From: Canna indica
Taxonomy: Eukaryota; Streptophyta; Magnoliopsida; Zingiberales; Cannaceae
Direction: 5' to 3'
Length of the DNA stretch: 64,000 nt
Assembly: GCA_034359265.1 (NCBI GenBank)
Contig: CP136891.1
Span: 59,310,001 to 59,374,000 of the forward strand
In this document: in pieces, positions 23,810 through 36,330 of the stretch
Position numbering within the stretch: position 1 is the first letter of the stretch
How the letters are laid out: each line of letters begins with the position of its first letter
Notes under the pieces: generated by a model
What the model saw: the letters and a program-made list of their open reading frames with translations, nothing else
The model's database searches: none
What the model was told of the DNA's origin: nothing
Position numbers and translations under genes: made by a program

Positions 23810-24176
23810 TCACCGGCCTGTTAGCTTGTCAGAAGTTGCAGCCACAATCTGAACTCTACTAGAATTCTCCTCAGTTGGCTCAACTTGCAAGCTGAAGCCC
23901 AGTACGTGTAGACATTGGTCATCTCCACCACTATACAGTAATCTACCTCAGATTTTGAGTGGTGGGATTTCTTCATTTCTGAAACATGCAGGCAGTTGAC
24001 ACCTAGCTGGTGAACTGAACTAAAAATACACAATGGCTGTATTTCACATAAATCAGAAGGTATATTGGAAGGTCTTCTTGGAATAACACTCATCAATTGT
24101 ATGCCTGATGCATGGATGGTTCATCAGACCGGTCTCTACAGTAGATGAAGTCTCATGTTCACTTTCACAACTGTTC
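23810..24176 (-). pseudogene. WD40 gene fragment, WDR6-like (tentative)
   Basis: On the minus strand, pieces in two frames read SSVHQLGVNCLHVSEMKKS, then LYSGGDDQCLHVLGFSLQVE and ENSSRVQIVAATSDKLTGR. SGGDDQxLHxLGF is a WD40 blade signature, and the HQxGVNCLHVS context recalls plant WDR6-type proteins, which act with tRNA methylation factors. A one-base frame change separates the two parts, and there is no rest of the gene. It lies directly behind a retroelement leader, so it may be a captured or transduced fragment. The WD40 call is better supported than the WDR6 identity, which is from memory. Confidence 0.5.
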
Positions 24177-24239
24177 AGATCATTGTTATAATTAATACCA
24201 TTCTTCCCTGAATATAGATTTATATACCATTCTTCCCTG

Positions 24240-25150
24240 AATATTGTTATAATTAATTGGTTCTTACAAGATTAGACAATTCACAAGGTGCGAAAGCAAA
24301 TGATAATAAAGCAATTAAGCACAACAAATAAACGAGCAATGCAAACATCAAGATTTATTATGGTTCAACAACCTTGCCTCCTACACAACCCCGCTAAGGA
24401 TTTAAACCTAAATTTTATTGTTAAATTTAATGTTCTTTACAATGAGAAATTTACATCGGAAGGTCTCCGCTTTCTTCCCGAAGGCACCTTCCTATCTCAC
24501 TCTCATAGGATACCTTAAATCTAGTGTACAAGAGTGGATTTATGCCTCTACACATATGTCACTCAATCTTTGACCTAACAACCGAGGTCAACATACAGAC
24601 ACTTAAAAACATTAAAAAAAATAATCAAAATGGGGCAACAAATACATAAACCAATACTTAACTCCAAATGAAGTAACCTAGTTCCTCTTGATGTCTTTTG
24701 ACGATGAATCACTCAAGTTCAAAGCTCAATCAAAGTGAAATTATGTAAAGTTAAGATTTGGAAAGAATTTCTCAATCAAAGCTTGGTTTGAGATCAAATG
24801 ATGGGTCAATGTGTTCTAAAGTCTCAAAGGAAGGCATGAGATATGTTTAAGTATGCCGACAACATCAAGAGTCGTTGGACCCAGGACGATCTTGGTCGAA
24901 GTTCGATCGACCAAGGGTCGGCTGAGCTTCAGCCGACCTAAACTAGAAAGTTCTACCTACCTAAATTGGAAATTTCTAGTGTAGTTCGATCGATCGTCTA
25001 TCGACTGAGGATCAATCGATCGACATTCGGCTGCAACTCAATTTTCATGTTGGTTTAGATTGTTGGAGTTTCGTATCTCCATTTTGGGATTCGGGTTAGG
25101 ATTTCATCATTGTTGCATTTAGAGGATTTACCATCATTCTAAAAATACCC
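24240..25150 (-). mobile_element. Copia-type LTR fragment
   Basis: Shares with 55904-57040 the ordered blocks AAGCAATTAAGCACAA, GATTTATTATGGTTC, AAGGTCTCCGCTTTCTTCCC (GAAGGCAC follows) and a palindrome patch (24890-25030: CGATCGACCAAGGGTCGGC, TTCGATCGATCGTC). The plus strand is the complement of the LTR's sense direction, judged from the intact-looking copy at 37846-39286. Confidence 0.55.
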
Positions 25151-25284
25151 TAACCCTAGACTCTATGTCTTTAATGCTTCCGAGCACTCAACAACGTCCT
25201 TCCAGTTTTTCTGTGATTTGTTATAAAAAGATATAAGATTAAGTTCCAGCTTTTAAGAGAGATCAAAAGATGCATCAAAGTTCT

Positions 25285-25900
25285 CTAAAGAAGAAATGAC
25301 ATGATTGGTATTAGCAAGATTTTCCTTAAAAACACTTTAATTCTATTTGTTGGAAAGTGAAAGATCTTGCCTAGTGTATCTAAGTCTAAAGAGAAAAGAA
25401 GGGGTCGACGTTGGTATTGGGTTTGTCGCAGCCTTCTTAAAGACTTAACAACATAGGCAGAATTATGGTAATCAATAAAGAAATAACTTTTAAAACTTAT
25501 TTCTAATAGATTTTTGAGAAGAAATGCGAATGATAATAGGAGAATAATCAGAATAGTCACAATCTAAATATTTAATAGAAGCTTTTCCAAAAAATGAAAC
25601 CCATCTATGAATATAGTGACAACCCCATCTGTTATTACACAATGTCTAAAGAGGCTCATAAATGCCTATATCAGAGAAATCCAAATCAAAAACAAAATTA
25701 CAAAAGATACAAATCATTCTAGAAACATATTATCCTCCTCAATTAAATTATCCAGAAATTAAGTAGATATTAGATAATAATCAAAATCGAAAAGGTTTGA
25801 CCAAAGTTTATTTCAAACATTTGGATTAGCATTGACGTAAGGAGTAGGGAAAAAAAGAGTTTAGAATCTTAAATCTCAACCATATATATCATGGAATAAT
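25285..25900 (-). pseudogene. LINE endonuclease-domain fragment
   Basis: Minus-strand frames give LWSNLFDFDYYL, FDLDFSDIGIYEPL and, most tellingly, a segment ending SDYSPIIIRIS. This is the place and spacing of the SDHSP motif that closes the APE-type endonuclease of plant L1-like elements (F.DNxLxDLGFxGPxFTW...SDHSP). Then comes FFIDYHN, where the family has a (K)PFRFFNMW motif. Stops and frame changes are frequent. The His of SDH is replaced by Tyr. A separate insertion from the LINE at 26659. Confidence 0.5.
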
Positions 25901-26658
25901 TTGACTTTAGATAGACAACACTTTGATTTTAACATATGCATTATTTCAAGCCAGGAATGCCCTTTTGAGAATTGAGATGGTTAAACTATTGAGGCATATT
26001 GGTGTACTGATGGATTGTTTGATGATTGGTTTAATCTGCTGTAGTTTGCTTTTAATCTTCTCTGTTTTCTCTCTGTTTTGATTAGTCTATATTATGTAAT
26101 AGATTTAGTCAATAAAGTCAATGAGTCTCTAATGTACAAATGTCACACGTAATAAATAGAAACTGTATGGGCAGTATGGTCATTTACTGCTTATTAGTTG
26201 TAGCAGCTATAAACAACTCGAAGAGTTTCAAGTCTCTGTAATTTTTCATTTTACTTTTTCCCAGTTTAATAAAACTCCGAGAGCTGAAGCTCTCAGATTC
26301 TCTTTTCTTGATCTTGAGAGTCTCTCTGCCTGGTGCTTGATCAAAATCCAAGATAAACTACCCGTTCCCAAGTATGACCAAAGATTTTGACTAATCAAGA
26401 AGGTGACATATGTCAGCAAGTTATAATAAATGGTGACCATTAAAGTTGGACAAATATACCATACTCCAGGGTTACCATAGAGCTGGAAATATGGAAGGAG
26501 ATATTTCAAAAAGTTTATTAAGAGTAAATAATACTATTTCATGCTATCTGGTCATTGAGGAGTGTTACTACACGTGCACTTCAAAAAGTAAATAATCGAA
26601 TTAGGAAATTAAAGGAAAATCTCAAAATCCCATTTGAGATAGGAAATATATTTTGTGA
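25901..26658. other. Unassigned; LTR-like composition at 26020-26400
   Basis: 26020-26400 has pyrimidine-rich stretches, TATAAACAACTC (26209), the polyadenylation-like AATAAAAC (26268) and CTCTCAGATTCTCTTTTC. These recall a copia LTR, but no TG...CA ends, duplication or primer-binding site were found. The rest is featureless up to the LINE target site. Confidence 0.3.
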
Positions 26659-26763
26659 ATCACCTACTTTTTTTTTTTCTTTTTCTTTTTTTGTAAAACA
26701 GCAAAAACCCCTTCAAAAAGTTAGGAATGATAGTCGTGCACTTCTCGCCAACAGGATGAACAT

Positions 26764-29228
26764 TATCACACCCCAACCCGGATGTGTGACCGGCCCGAGC
26801 ACTATCCATACTCCGAAGTCTAACCAAAATCCAAACTAAAATGACATACAACACAATCTGAATATTTTAAATAATCAACTCGGTTCATAAGAAGCACGTA
26901 CAATAAAGCATAAAATTTCTAAACCAAGTTCAACCAAAACATTTCGCAAACCGCGTCAATTCAATTTTAAAAGAAGAACCAATTTATCAAATTAAATTCA
27001 CCAAACAATGGTAGTGTGGAAATAATAAAAACATGACCAATAACGAAAATCCCTCTACATATATACTCGGGTAATAACCCAGACACGACACCGCATGAGA
27101 TCCGTTATCCTTGCCGCATTCAGTTGTGCTACTCCAGTCTAGTACCTTTGATCGTGCTCAGACACTACAAAACAAACAAACAAAACCATAAGTCCAAGTC
27201 CAACTAGGACTTAGTGAGTGGTTCAGTTTTCGTCCCAGCATGTCCAAGAAACTAAGTATCTAGTAGTATATATATAAACATATATGTAAATTCCCAATTC
27301 CAATACATTATGAGTCGATCACTGAGTCATGCTCAGTGAGCTTCCCACCGTAGGACTCTCCGGTCCAATATGAGTCGGTCACTGAGTCCTGCTCAATGAG
27401 CTTCTTCCCCATGGCTACTAGTGCTAGGAAATCCCTCTAGCACCAGGTGGCCCCAATTTGGTTGGGAATGCCCTCCAACCAAATGCCACTCCGGGTCGAT
27501 CGTCAGTGTGGCTCACTGACGAGCTTCCTAGTCCAGTATAATTCAGTGCAATCACAAGCACACCCAAGCATCCATATAACAACCAATAATTAATATAATG
27601 AACATTACATCCACATAGCCGATATAAATATCCTAGGACCTCTAGGGTCCTTAGTGTCCACATAACATGCATGCACATGGAACCCATGGCCATACCCCAG
27701 CCTATGCATCATTATATACCACAATATCCATTCCATATCCAATAAATAATATGAAAGCAGTGAAACAATTTCCAATAAGAATTAAATTAGCCACACCAAT
27801 GTGCCATACGATACTCATACATGAGCAATTAACATTTATCACATAATAATCCAATCATGCTATAACATATATAAATATACCAAGTTAAATTTCATAAGTT
27901 TACACATGTATTTATCCAAAAATATCCTATCATTACCATGTTCCATTCTCATAGGGTCGGCCACATAATCCTTGAATATTTCCTCATGGAAATTCGGCCC
28001 TTACCCGATCCCCTCTTCCCTATAGTTTAGTGACCTTATGTTGTCAAACTAAGGGATGGAACATGTTTCTAGGTGAGTCTAGATTCATTGTTTTCCAAAC
28101 CTCATTCCCCTACATTTGTTCATACCCTAATCGAGTCCAAGGTGAATCCTTAAGGGGCGGCATGTCCCTAAGAAATTTAATTAAGCATCAATTCAACACC
28201 AAAAAGAAGCACAACCCCAAAACATGATCAAAGCCATAAAGATTATACGACGACGATATAAATCCTCTAATTGATCAAGAGACGTAAGATTTCCATCACA
28301 AAATCCCAAACAAAAATCCCCTACAAGGGGGTGGCGGCATGGGTGTAGAACAAGGGAGTAGAGGCCAAATCTACTCACCGGAGAAGGAAATTGGAAAGGA
28401 AGACTATCCTCTGCACTCCCGCGTCAAGGAACTTCGGGTGTGACGCCAAGTTCCCAGTCCTCCCACGCCTTCTCCTTTCCTCTCGTGTATCCCAAAATTT
28501 AATCATCCAAATTAGATCTCCATCCAGAAGCAAAGGGTCTCGGACATGCTCCCCAAATTTCAATCCGGTCAGACCTAGGATAGTGTCCCGATCGCTCGAT
28601 TAGGCGAAACTCGACGTAGCAGAATCCTAGAGAAGAAAACCAAGAATAAAGCTTCGGTAATGTCATCACAGTAACAGATCCGACCGTCAAAAAGCAATCT
28701 CCACCGATCCAAATGTAAATCATGAAGTCTAAAACTTACTGTCCAAACTTCAATATGATCCGACCACAGACTCTCCATCAATCGCAAAGTTTGATGGCGT
28801 CTGACGCTATAAGAGCAGTCTGACGAGATTTCCCTTCCTCTCCTCTCTATGCGTGCGCCTCTTCCTATGGATGCCCAAGGGGGTGCGCGGCTGCTGCTAT
28901 GAGCCATGCACGCCCAAGGGATGAGGTATTAATACTCGGTCCCCAATCGCCAAAAGACCAAAATGCGCCTTAACTTAAGTTGAGTCTAAAATAAGTCATA
29001 ACTCAACCAATTCAAGTTCGATTCGAGTTCCGTTTGAACCTCCGGACTCATCTCGAATCCAACTACACATCTAAAGACTAATCAAACTTAGATAAATTAA
29101 TTACCTTGCGGCAAAGACCAATCTTCAATTCACACCCTCCGGCATTTCATCCGGCCCATCCTGACGCGCGACTAAATTATCCTGCTGAAATAGTTAAATA
29201 AAAATTTAAAAAATTTGCGGGTATTACA
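26764..29228 (-). mobile_element. Solo gypsy-type LTR nested in the LINE
   Basis: On the minus strand it begins TGTAATACCCGC (29228) and ends GGTTGGGGTGTGATA (26764), the family's normal ...GTGTGACA with one change. Flanks are AACAT (26759-26763) and AACAC (29229-29233), a 5-bp duplication with one mismatch. Inside, in minus-strand order, are the GC-rich 5' zone, CTAAACTATAGGG, the hairpin block (27500-27530: CGTCAGTGTGGCTCACTGACG), and CACTAAGTCCTAGTTGGACTT (27190-27215). No internal region: it arose by LTR-LTR recombination. Confidence 0.85.
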
Positions 29229-29239
29229 AACACCCCCAT

Positions 29240-30430
29240 ATTCCTCTCAAACAGGTTGTATATTATTCATATCATCAAAATCAGTTACATCTTCAAAATT
29301 CTCCTTACACACCATATTACAATTCAAAAAACCATCTACATCCCTATTCTCACTACTTCTAAGTTCACCTTCTATATTATTCAACCTATCATTAACCTCC
29401 CATAAGCTAGAGGAAAATTCTTGTCTCGCTTCTAAGACCTTCTTAATCAACCCCTCTGCTGAAATATCTTCCTTAGTGATCCAATTTACATCATCTTCTA
29501 CTTGAATTCCTTTTTCCATTAAGCCTTGCTTAGCTAAATTATGAGCAGTCACATTCATCTCCCTTATGATATGATCCCAACCTACATACATCAATCTCAT
29601 CCCCAATAGCTAAACAATCACTTACCATCCTCTTTACGTACCAAGGAGCTCTCAAAACACCATTAAATATATCTATACCAATCTTTTGCAGTCTGAGAAC
29701 ATCTTGATATGCTTAATATTCCATTGTTTCAACTTTGCCAAGCATAACCGGATAGCTTCCAGTTCAGCTGATAAAACATTCATAGAGAAGGCATTACCAT
29801 TACCCATGAGGATTGCTTCCATCCCCTCCTTTCTTACCACAAACCCAACTCCAACATCACAGAATACGTTGAAACCTGCACAACACCTATCATCCTCAGT
29901 ATTATTCTGAGGCACCATCTGCTTACCTATGTTATCTGAAACTTCCTCTCCAATTCTCCCAGTAAAGTTGAACTCCTTATTATTCACCTCAGCTAGGGTC
30001 CTATTCTTGTTGTTCTGTCTAGATTCCCCCCTTCCTCAAGTCATTGCCTTTGCACCATCCACCTTGTGTTCAAACTTATATTTTAAAGCTATTTCCACAT
30101 CATCCCAAAAAGCTTCAACAAATTTACATTTAAAAATATATGCTGGAAGCTATCCTCCTCCATGCACACAAAACAGTTACTCATTACAACCTTGCTTCTC
30201 TTTGCCAATAGCTCAGTACGTGGTTGGCAATTTGCCTTGCAGAAATTTCCAGATGAAAATTTTGATTCTAGGAAAAACCTTCATATTCCATATACTCATC
30301 CAATCTCTTCTTTCATCAGCCACCTCATTATCCTTGCACTTCAAAATATTATAAGCCACTTTGCTATTTAACTTTCCTTTCTCATTATGAACCCAAATCC
30401 TATCCCTTACACTAGTTTTGGATATGTAAA
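29240..30430 (-). pseudogene. LINE ORF2 C-terminal remnant (zf-RVT and RNase H)
   Basis: Reading on the minus strand from 30430: KVFLRIKIFIWKFLQGKLPT and IFKCKFVEAFWDDVE mark the zinc-binding domain that follows the reverse transcriptase in plant L1-like ORF2. Then come GVGFVVRKEG, LSAELEAIRLCLAKL and KMFSDCKRLV of an RNase H-like domain (29673-29987), and VTAHNLAKQGL (29540s), the usual RxxNxxAHxLAK ending. Several stops and frame changes separate the parts. The reverse transcriptase itself is missing through 5' truncation. Confidence 0.85.
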
Positions 30431-30454
30431 TCTGGATATGTGCATCACCTACTT

Positions 30455-31599
30455 AATGATGATTAATTTGTTCCATTTGTAGAACTTGAAAGGTTATATA
30501 AGATGCTATAACCAAAAGGAAAAAGTCATGACACAAAAAAATCACAGATTGGGCATGCTTGGTTGCCTGCAAATAGGCTTTCAGTTTTTTGTAATTACAA
30601 CATTTAGTTAATTTAGGTGTTTGCTTGGCTGTAATTAGGTTGACTGTAAGATTTAGAAATTGCAAAGTTTAATTATAGGCTGCAAATCAAGTTGCAGCCT
30701 CAAATGCTCGCAAACCATATTTGCAGCTCACAAGTAAACTAATTTGTAGGATCTAATTTAAGTAAATATTAGAAAATAATTTATTTGGATAACTTAGACT
30801 TGTCATATGGAGACACGATAAGTACCAAAATTGTAGATTTTTCACATGTGGAACAAAATGGTGGTGTTAGATTTTAGAAGGTCGTTTTATATATATAAAT
30901 TCAATATTATACACTAATTAAAAATTATTAATTTATTCTTGATAAATAATTAAATAATACAAAATAATATTATACTAAATTAAATGGTGATTTAGAATAT
31001 AAAATAATATTATTATGGGTCTGATCGATTCCGTTGTAGCCAATGAATTATTATTGGGGTAAAATGACATATTTAGCCTTTTACCTCTATTTTTTTGTTA
31101 TTGCTTCTAAATTTCGTTGAACTCCTATTCATATTATTGTTGGGTTGATTTAGGCTATTTTTCCTACCTATCTTCAGCTAGATCACAATTTTTTTCGGCA
31201 CTTAGTGGCCCTCGCTTGCTCATTCGGTGATTCATGGATCCATTTATGCTTCTCACTGATTATGAATAGTACCTTTCAAATATCCATGCGAGCGGTCGAC
31301 ACCACTTGAAGCGTCAGATATGAGCTCCACGACCTTGTCAGGATATTCCGAGCATCGTCAATCCTTGGGGCGGCTCATCCGATGACATCTTGACCCGGGT
31401 CGATAAAAATTCAGTTATGGGACCTTGGGCCCATCACGACACGAAATCTATACGTGCACGCACGACCTGACTCGTTAGCACAATAATGAAAAAGAAAAAT
31501 AGTCAAATCTTTATTAATCTTAATTGGTTTTCAAAAAAATAACAAAAACTAAATGGACATACCCTTTCTTGACTCGGGTTATCGAGCTATCAGGTCGGG
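30455..31599. other. No feature recognised
   Basis: Continuation of the LINE target locus. 30548-30720 has a repeated GCAAA/TTGCAGC theme but no clear termini. 31180-31600 is GC-richer and unassigned. No frame resembles a known family. Confidence 0.5.
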
Positions 31600-33960
31600 C
31601 CTACATCCCCTAGCCCGACATACCCTGATAGATGTTCGCGCTTTATCGAGATGGATTCGCATGATGACAGGCGGTCCGAGCTGTGCCACGTAGGTAAATC
31701 GGTACCTCAACTGATTTAGAGCTACAATAAAAATACAACTTAACAAAGAGTGTGAGTTCATAAAGAATTCAATGAGTGGCTTGTTCTCGAGTCACATCTA
31801 AGTCTCTAAATCCAATCATATTCCATATAATTCCAATCATCAAATATAACAGTAATGATCCATATACAAATAGGTAATTCGTATGAAGAGAATGCCACCA
31901 TGACCATAGCCCAATAAATTATATATCCATGTAGTTCATGCGATAAGAAAAACCCAAACCATTATGACAACCCAGTGCACATGCACCCAATCCATCCATA
32001 TACAAGCAAAACATGCATTAAACATGAATATGGTTCAGTCACTAGGACGCGCCTAGAGAGGAAGGCCATCTAGCCTCAAGTAACCCTAGTGGTTGGGAAA
32101 GACCCTCCATCCAATGCCACTCCGGGTCTATCGTTAGTGTGGCTCACTGACAAGCTTCTCGATCCATAATCCAATCGCTGAGTTGAGAAATAGCTCCAAC
32201 AGCTAAAGCGCTTTTTAGCCCGATTATACTCCAATCTCAAGCACAAGCACAACCATGACTAAAATAAATAACAACAAACATAAATAAGCATATTTGGTCC
32301 TGATCAAAACCAAATCTGCTAGGACTGTTATAGTCCTTGCCGCCAGCTCTGGGTATGCACACGTGCATCCGTAAGTTGGCCATACCTCGAGTTCTAATCT
32401 CTTGGCAGTGCAACCAACATTTACATCCAATGTAACTCATTATTAAGTGTATCCTAGTACACTACAATTTATTCATCACAATGATATATGATATTTCAAT
32501 CTAACTAATAGCATACAATTTATCATCCACAAACCCAAAACTAAATCATGTTGTAGACTGAAAATATATAAGCAATAAATCTAAGATATATCATTAATAA
32601 TTCACATAATGCCAAATTGAAATAATTACTTAATGCTAAGATCATCCATGCTCAAATCTAGAATTAAGACATCACATGAAATTTCCCACAAAACCAATAT
32701 CCAAAAATTGTAAGGTTCAGCCTATACCCCCATGAAATGCCTTTACCCTTAAACTATGTTTTTCATACCATTTATTTCTCATTAAAGTATTAAAGTACTA
32801 TTTTTATAGATTTACTTCCTATCTTGGTTTACACAACAAGACGAGCAACCGAGAATTCCCCTCAACACAATATATACACCGTCTTCTAGGGGTCGACCTT
32901 AAGAGCCTAGGGATCCCTCTAATCGAGTATTTTGTGTACCCAAACTATATTAAGAGTTGTCCACAACAATAATACAATTCTCAAGCTTAAGTACTGATCT
33001 AACGTATAGATGCACTTTACCGCCCAAGAGACTGAATTTAAATATACCGTAATCTAAAATTTATTAATATAATAATCTAAAATTAACAAGACTAACACCA
33101 CATGTTTTCATTCTATCAGGTTTAGCCCTTGTTCAGTCTTTCATACATCGACGCTAGTCAGAATCAATATATTAACTAGCTTATCTAACACTGGAAAATA
33201 TACAAAAGACCCATCAAACGACCTATATATGATCAGAAATCCGACTCCACCATCACGTTTAGAACGCGAAATCGTAAAACTTTCATATTCAACTCGATCT
33301 CATCCAACATCTCCAAGATCAACTCCAAAAATACCCCAATAATTTACATATACCAACATATTTCTAACGATGCAACTCTCATTGTTAATTAACCTATTCA
33401 TGAAATTATATAATTCATATAAAACTGACGATCTCCTTCTTCTCCTCCTGACGCCGCCTCCTACATCTTCTTAGGTCCACGCCAGGCGGACCTTTAGCCA
33501 TCGGCAATCACCCCAAAATTTTCAGCAACTCAAACTTACAAACTAAAAAAAATACAGCACTTTGACACCCACTATCAAGCTGAAAAGTTAATACTAAGAC
33601 TCATATATTTACAAATCTGGTTATTCCAGCCCAAACATGATACCCTCTGAACCAAGAATTTCTAGCACCCCGAGCTAGAAATTTCAGCATCGAAACCTAC
33701 CCTGAAACCTACAATTTCAGCAACACTACAGTCACATAAGACTGGAATAAAATTCAGCTACAACATGATCCTGCACCTAATATATTCAGCAAGGAATAAG
33801 GCTATAAATCAGAAGATTCCAGCACTTGAATTGCCCTCCACCTTGGAGATTTGTTATATTCACAAAGGACGATTCACACAGAAAATTTCAGCCCACAACC
33901 CCGCTCGAGAACTCGCCCATATATTTGAAGCCAAATATATATGGTTGCTTAGATCTATGT
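31600..33960 (-). mobile_element. Degenerate gypsy-type LTR
   Basis: Minus-strand LTR of the same family. Evidence: the hairpin block at 32128-32155 (CGTTAGTGTGGCTCACTGAC), GCCACTCCGGGTC just before it, GAGTTCATAAAGAATTCAATGAGTGGC near 31750 corresponding to the CACTCACTGAGTTCATTTTGAACTC zone, and a dense field of TTTCAGC words at 33520-33900. Neither end nor a target duplication is clear. Confidence 0.65.
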
Positions 33961-34283
33961 AATTTCAAATATCCAATCATGGTACTTTTGAATTACAACT
34001 CTTATTGAATTACTTAATAACAGGATACTGTTTGTCTCTGGCTCTCAACTACATTGACCATCTCGTACATAGATCCACCAAAAGGCTTTGGGAGTTATGT
34101 TTTTAATGAAAAATACATGTTGCAAACTTCATACAGTATTCTCATAGTCTTCTACATTGAATTGGTGGCTCACATGTCAACTTCTCTTCTTCTCTCTCTT
34201 TATTCTAACAAGAAAATGAAGGGGAGTTTGACAATAACATCTAAGAGCTTGTTCTCCATAATGAAACAAAACCTAAACTTTAA
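33961..34283. other. No feature seen
   Basis: About 320 bp between an LTR and a small MITE. The 82-codon open frame here has no recognisable motif and is likely chance. Confidence 0.5.
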
Positions 34284-34441
34284 GGGCATATTTACTTCAT
34301 AGGATAAGCGAGAATAGGATAAGAGATGGATTAATATTCATTGTTTGTTTAGTACATGGATTATCCGATGTACACCGAATTAAAAAAATTCATATCCAAT
34401 CCTCCTTCGTTTATTATCTTATCCATCAAAGCAAACATACC
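34284..34441. mobile_element. Small Tourist-like MITE
   Basis: Left end GGGCATATTTACTTCATAGG and right end (complement) GGTATGTTTGCTTTGATGG, related to the MITE ends at 4746 and 63356. Between them GGATAAG and CTTATCC words pair. About 158 bp, non-coding. Target duplication uncertain (TAA on both sides, offset by a base). Confidence 0.55.
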
Positions 34442-34589
34442 ATAATGGTTTCTGATTTCAAAATTGACCTAACTTCTTTTGTGTGATAAGAAATAAACCT
34501 TATTAATATTCGAGAACTCACCTTCTATGGGCATAGTTTTATATTGGTGCTGATTGAGTTCCTAACTGCAGATAAGAACTGCAAAAAAA

Positions 34590-34815
34590 TGCCCTTATGC
34601 GGTAGCAAAACCATCACAAAAGACCACCAAAGACCGTCGCGACGAAAACTTTTCGTCGCAGAAGTTCGAGTCGTAAACTTTTAGTGGCCGTCACAGTCTC
34701 GTAGCAGTGCCATAGCGAAAGATGGTCTTCTATTACGACAACCGCAGTAGCAAAACCGTAGTAGAAAATGGTCTTTTGCTACAGCTGACGCAGTAGCAAA
34801 ACCGTAGCAGATATC
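34590..34815. mobile_element. CACTA-type subterminal repeat block
   Basis: Repeated GCAGTAGCAAAACCGTAG units (34748 and 34789) and related words (GCGGTAGCAAAACCATC, AAGATGGTCTTC/AAATGGTCTTTTGC). Such arrays of about 15-20 bp are typical of the ends of CACTA elements, but no CACTA terminus is visible here. Confidence 0.5.
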
Positions 34816-34959
34816 AATTTTATTTAAATAAAATAAAATTTTAAAATTTTCTATTTATATGAAAGCTAGTAAATAAAAAGTTCTCATATCTGTGCAGTTT
34901 AGTTCCAACATGGAATCTAACCAAGATGTATGTTCAGTGTTAAATGACTTTTGGTAATT

Positions 34960-36330
34960 CCAACTCCAAGAGTTTTCCCAAGACTTCAGTGTTAGAACAA
35001 GAGGAAACACAGAGACAGGTCAAAATGGAAAGCTCAGCTGGCATTGAAAGTACGTGTAGCTCTAAATAGCATGTATCATGGTGGAAATAGCAGCTAGCAG
35101 ATTAAGAACAAGTCACAGCCATACGCAAGAAAATTTTGTGATTATTGCCAAAGGCCTGGACACACTCGAGAAGTATGTTATAAGCTCAATGGATAACCAC
35201 CAGGGCACATGTTATACAAAGGGAAACAAAAATCGAATGAATTTGTCAACTCAGTTGAGAAACAAGTGTACAATGCACAAGGTTTCAAACAAGATGATAA
35301 GAACTGTGATGATACTGAATCATCCTCTCAAGACAGACCAGCATCTGCATTGAATCTCACTGAAGAACAAATTAAAGCCTTGATGAATTTGCTCAATAAT
35401 TCGAATATTACCAGCCAACATGGTATGATTGTTTGCATGCCAATTTATTCAAATGCTTGTACTATACCTAAACATTGGATTCTTTACCGTGGTGCCACAG
35501 ACCATATTGTATCGAGTCACATTATGCTTGAAAACCCTTTTAAACCTACCCATAACAATAAGGTATGATTACCAAATGATTCATCCATACAAGTCTCTCA
35601 TTTAGGCACAACCCATATAAACAAAAACATCAAGCTTACCATAGCTTTACCTGTTCCTTCATTCAAATTCAATTTGATGTTTGTTAGTAAGCTCACTAAA
35701 GAGTTGAATTGCCAAATTACCTTTAACTCATCCCATTTTGTAATCCAGGACCTAGCTACGAAGAAACTACTTGGGAGTGGTAAAGAAGAAAATGGGTTAT
35801 ATTGGATGACTGGGACTTCTCCTCTCGATTACAATCAGGAGCTCATTACTCAAGCCTTGAATGTCAATTTAGATGAAACTGCCTTATGGCCTCTTAGATT
35901 AGGTCACATGTCTTTTTCGAGAATGAAATTGCTAGCTCATGTCATTCCAAGTTTGAATAAAGTTTCAAATTACTTTTGTAATGTATGCCCCAAAGCTAAA
36001 CAGTGTGATTTACCTTTTCAAATGAGTATGAATAAAATTATTTCTTCCTTTGATTTGCTTCATTGTGATGTTTGGGGACCTCACAAGGTCCCAACCTATG
36101 ATGGGTATAGATATTTCCTAACCTTGGTGGATGATTTTTCAAAATCATGTTGGACATATTTGTTTGCTCATAAAGATCAAGTTCCTACTTTGTTCATTAA
36201 CTTCGTTAGAATGATACATACACAATTCCCCAAAAACATCAAAACCATAAGAACCGACAATGGGAGTGAGTTCTTCAACTCAACCTTAAACTCTCAACCT
36301 AGGGTATTATGCATCAAAGGACTTGTGTAG
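34960..36330 (+). pseudogene. Ty1/copia gag-protease-integrase fragment
   Basis: In order: the end of gag (EETQRQVKMESS), a zinc knuckle CDYCQRPGHTREVC (C-x2-C-x4-H-x4-C, about 35137-35178), a protease region HWILYRGATDHIVSS (35470-35520), a gag-pre-integrase domain with LWPLRLGHMSFSRM (about 35885), then an integrase core with LLHCDVWGPH, TLVDDFSKSCWTYLF and IRTDNGSEFFN (36060-36270). It ends at 36330. The protease active site, normally D-S-G, is Y-R-G (35485-35490). A TAA at 35194-35196 interrupts just after the knuckle, another stop falls after 35566. Reverse transcriptase and LTRs are absent. Dead copia copy. Confidence 0.9.

Larger units (their letters stand above)
26659..30454 (-). mobile_element. 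5'-truncated LINE (L1 type) with target duplication
   Basis: The insertion is bounded by an 11-bp direct duplication, ATCACCTACTT, at 26659-26669 and 30444-30454. On the plus strand the left end starts with a T-rich run (26668-26692), the complement of the LINE's poly(A) tail, so transcription ran on the minus strand. Coding remnants at 29240-30430 give zinc-finger and RNase H domains of ORF2. Without the solo LTR nested in its 3' region, the LINE is only about 1.3 kb, hence 5'-truncated. This is target-primed insertion in textbook form. Confidence 0.88.

Noticed and set aside
30548..30720. Possible MITE with GGGCATGCTTGGTTGCC start
   Set aside because: The start resembles a Tourist-like end, but no matching inverted terminus could be found.
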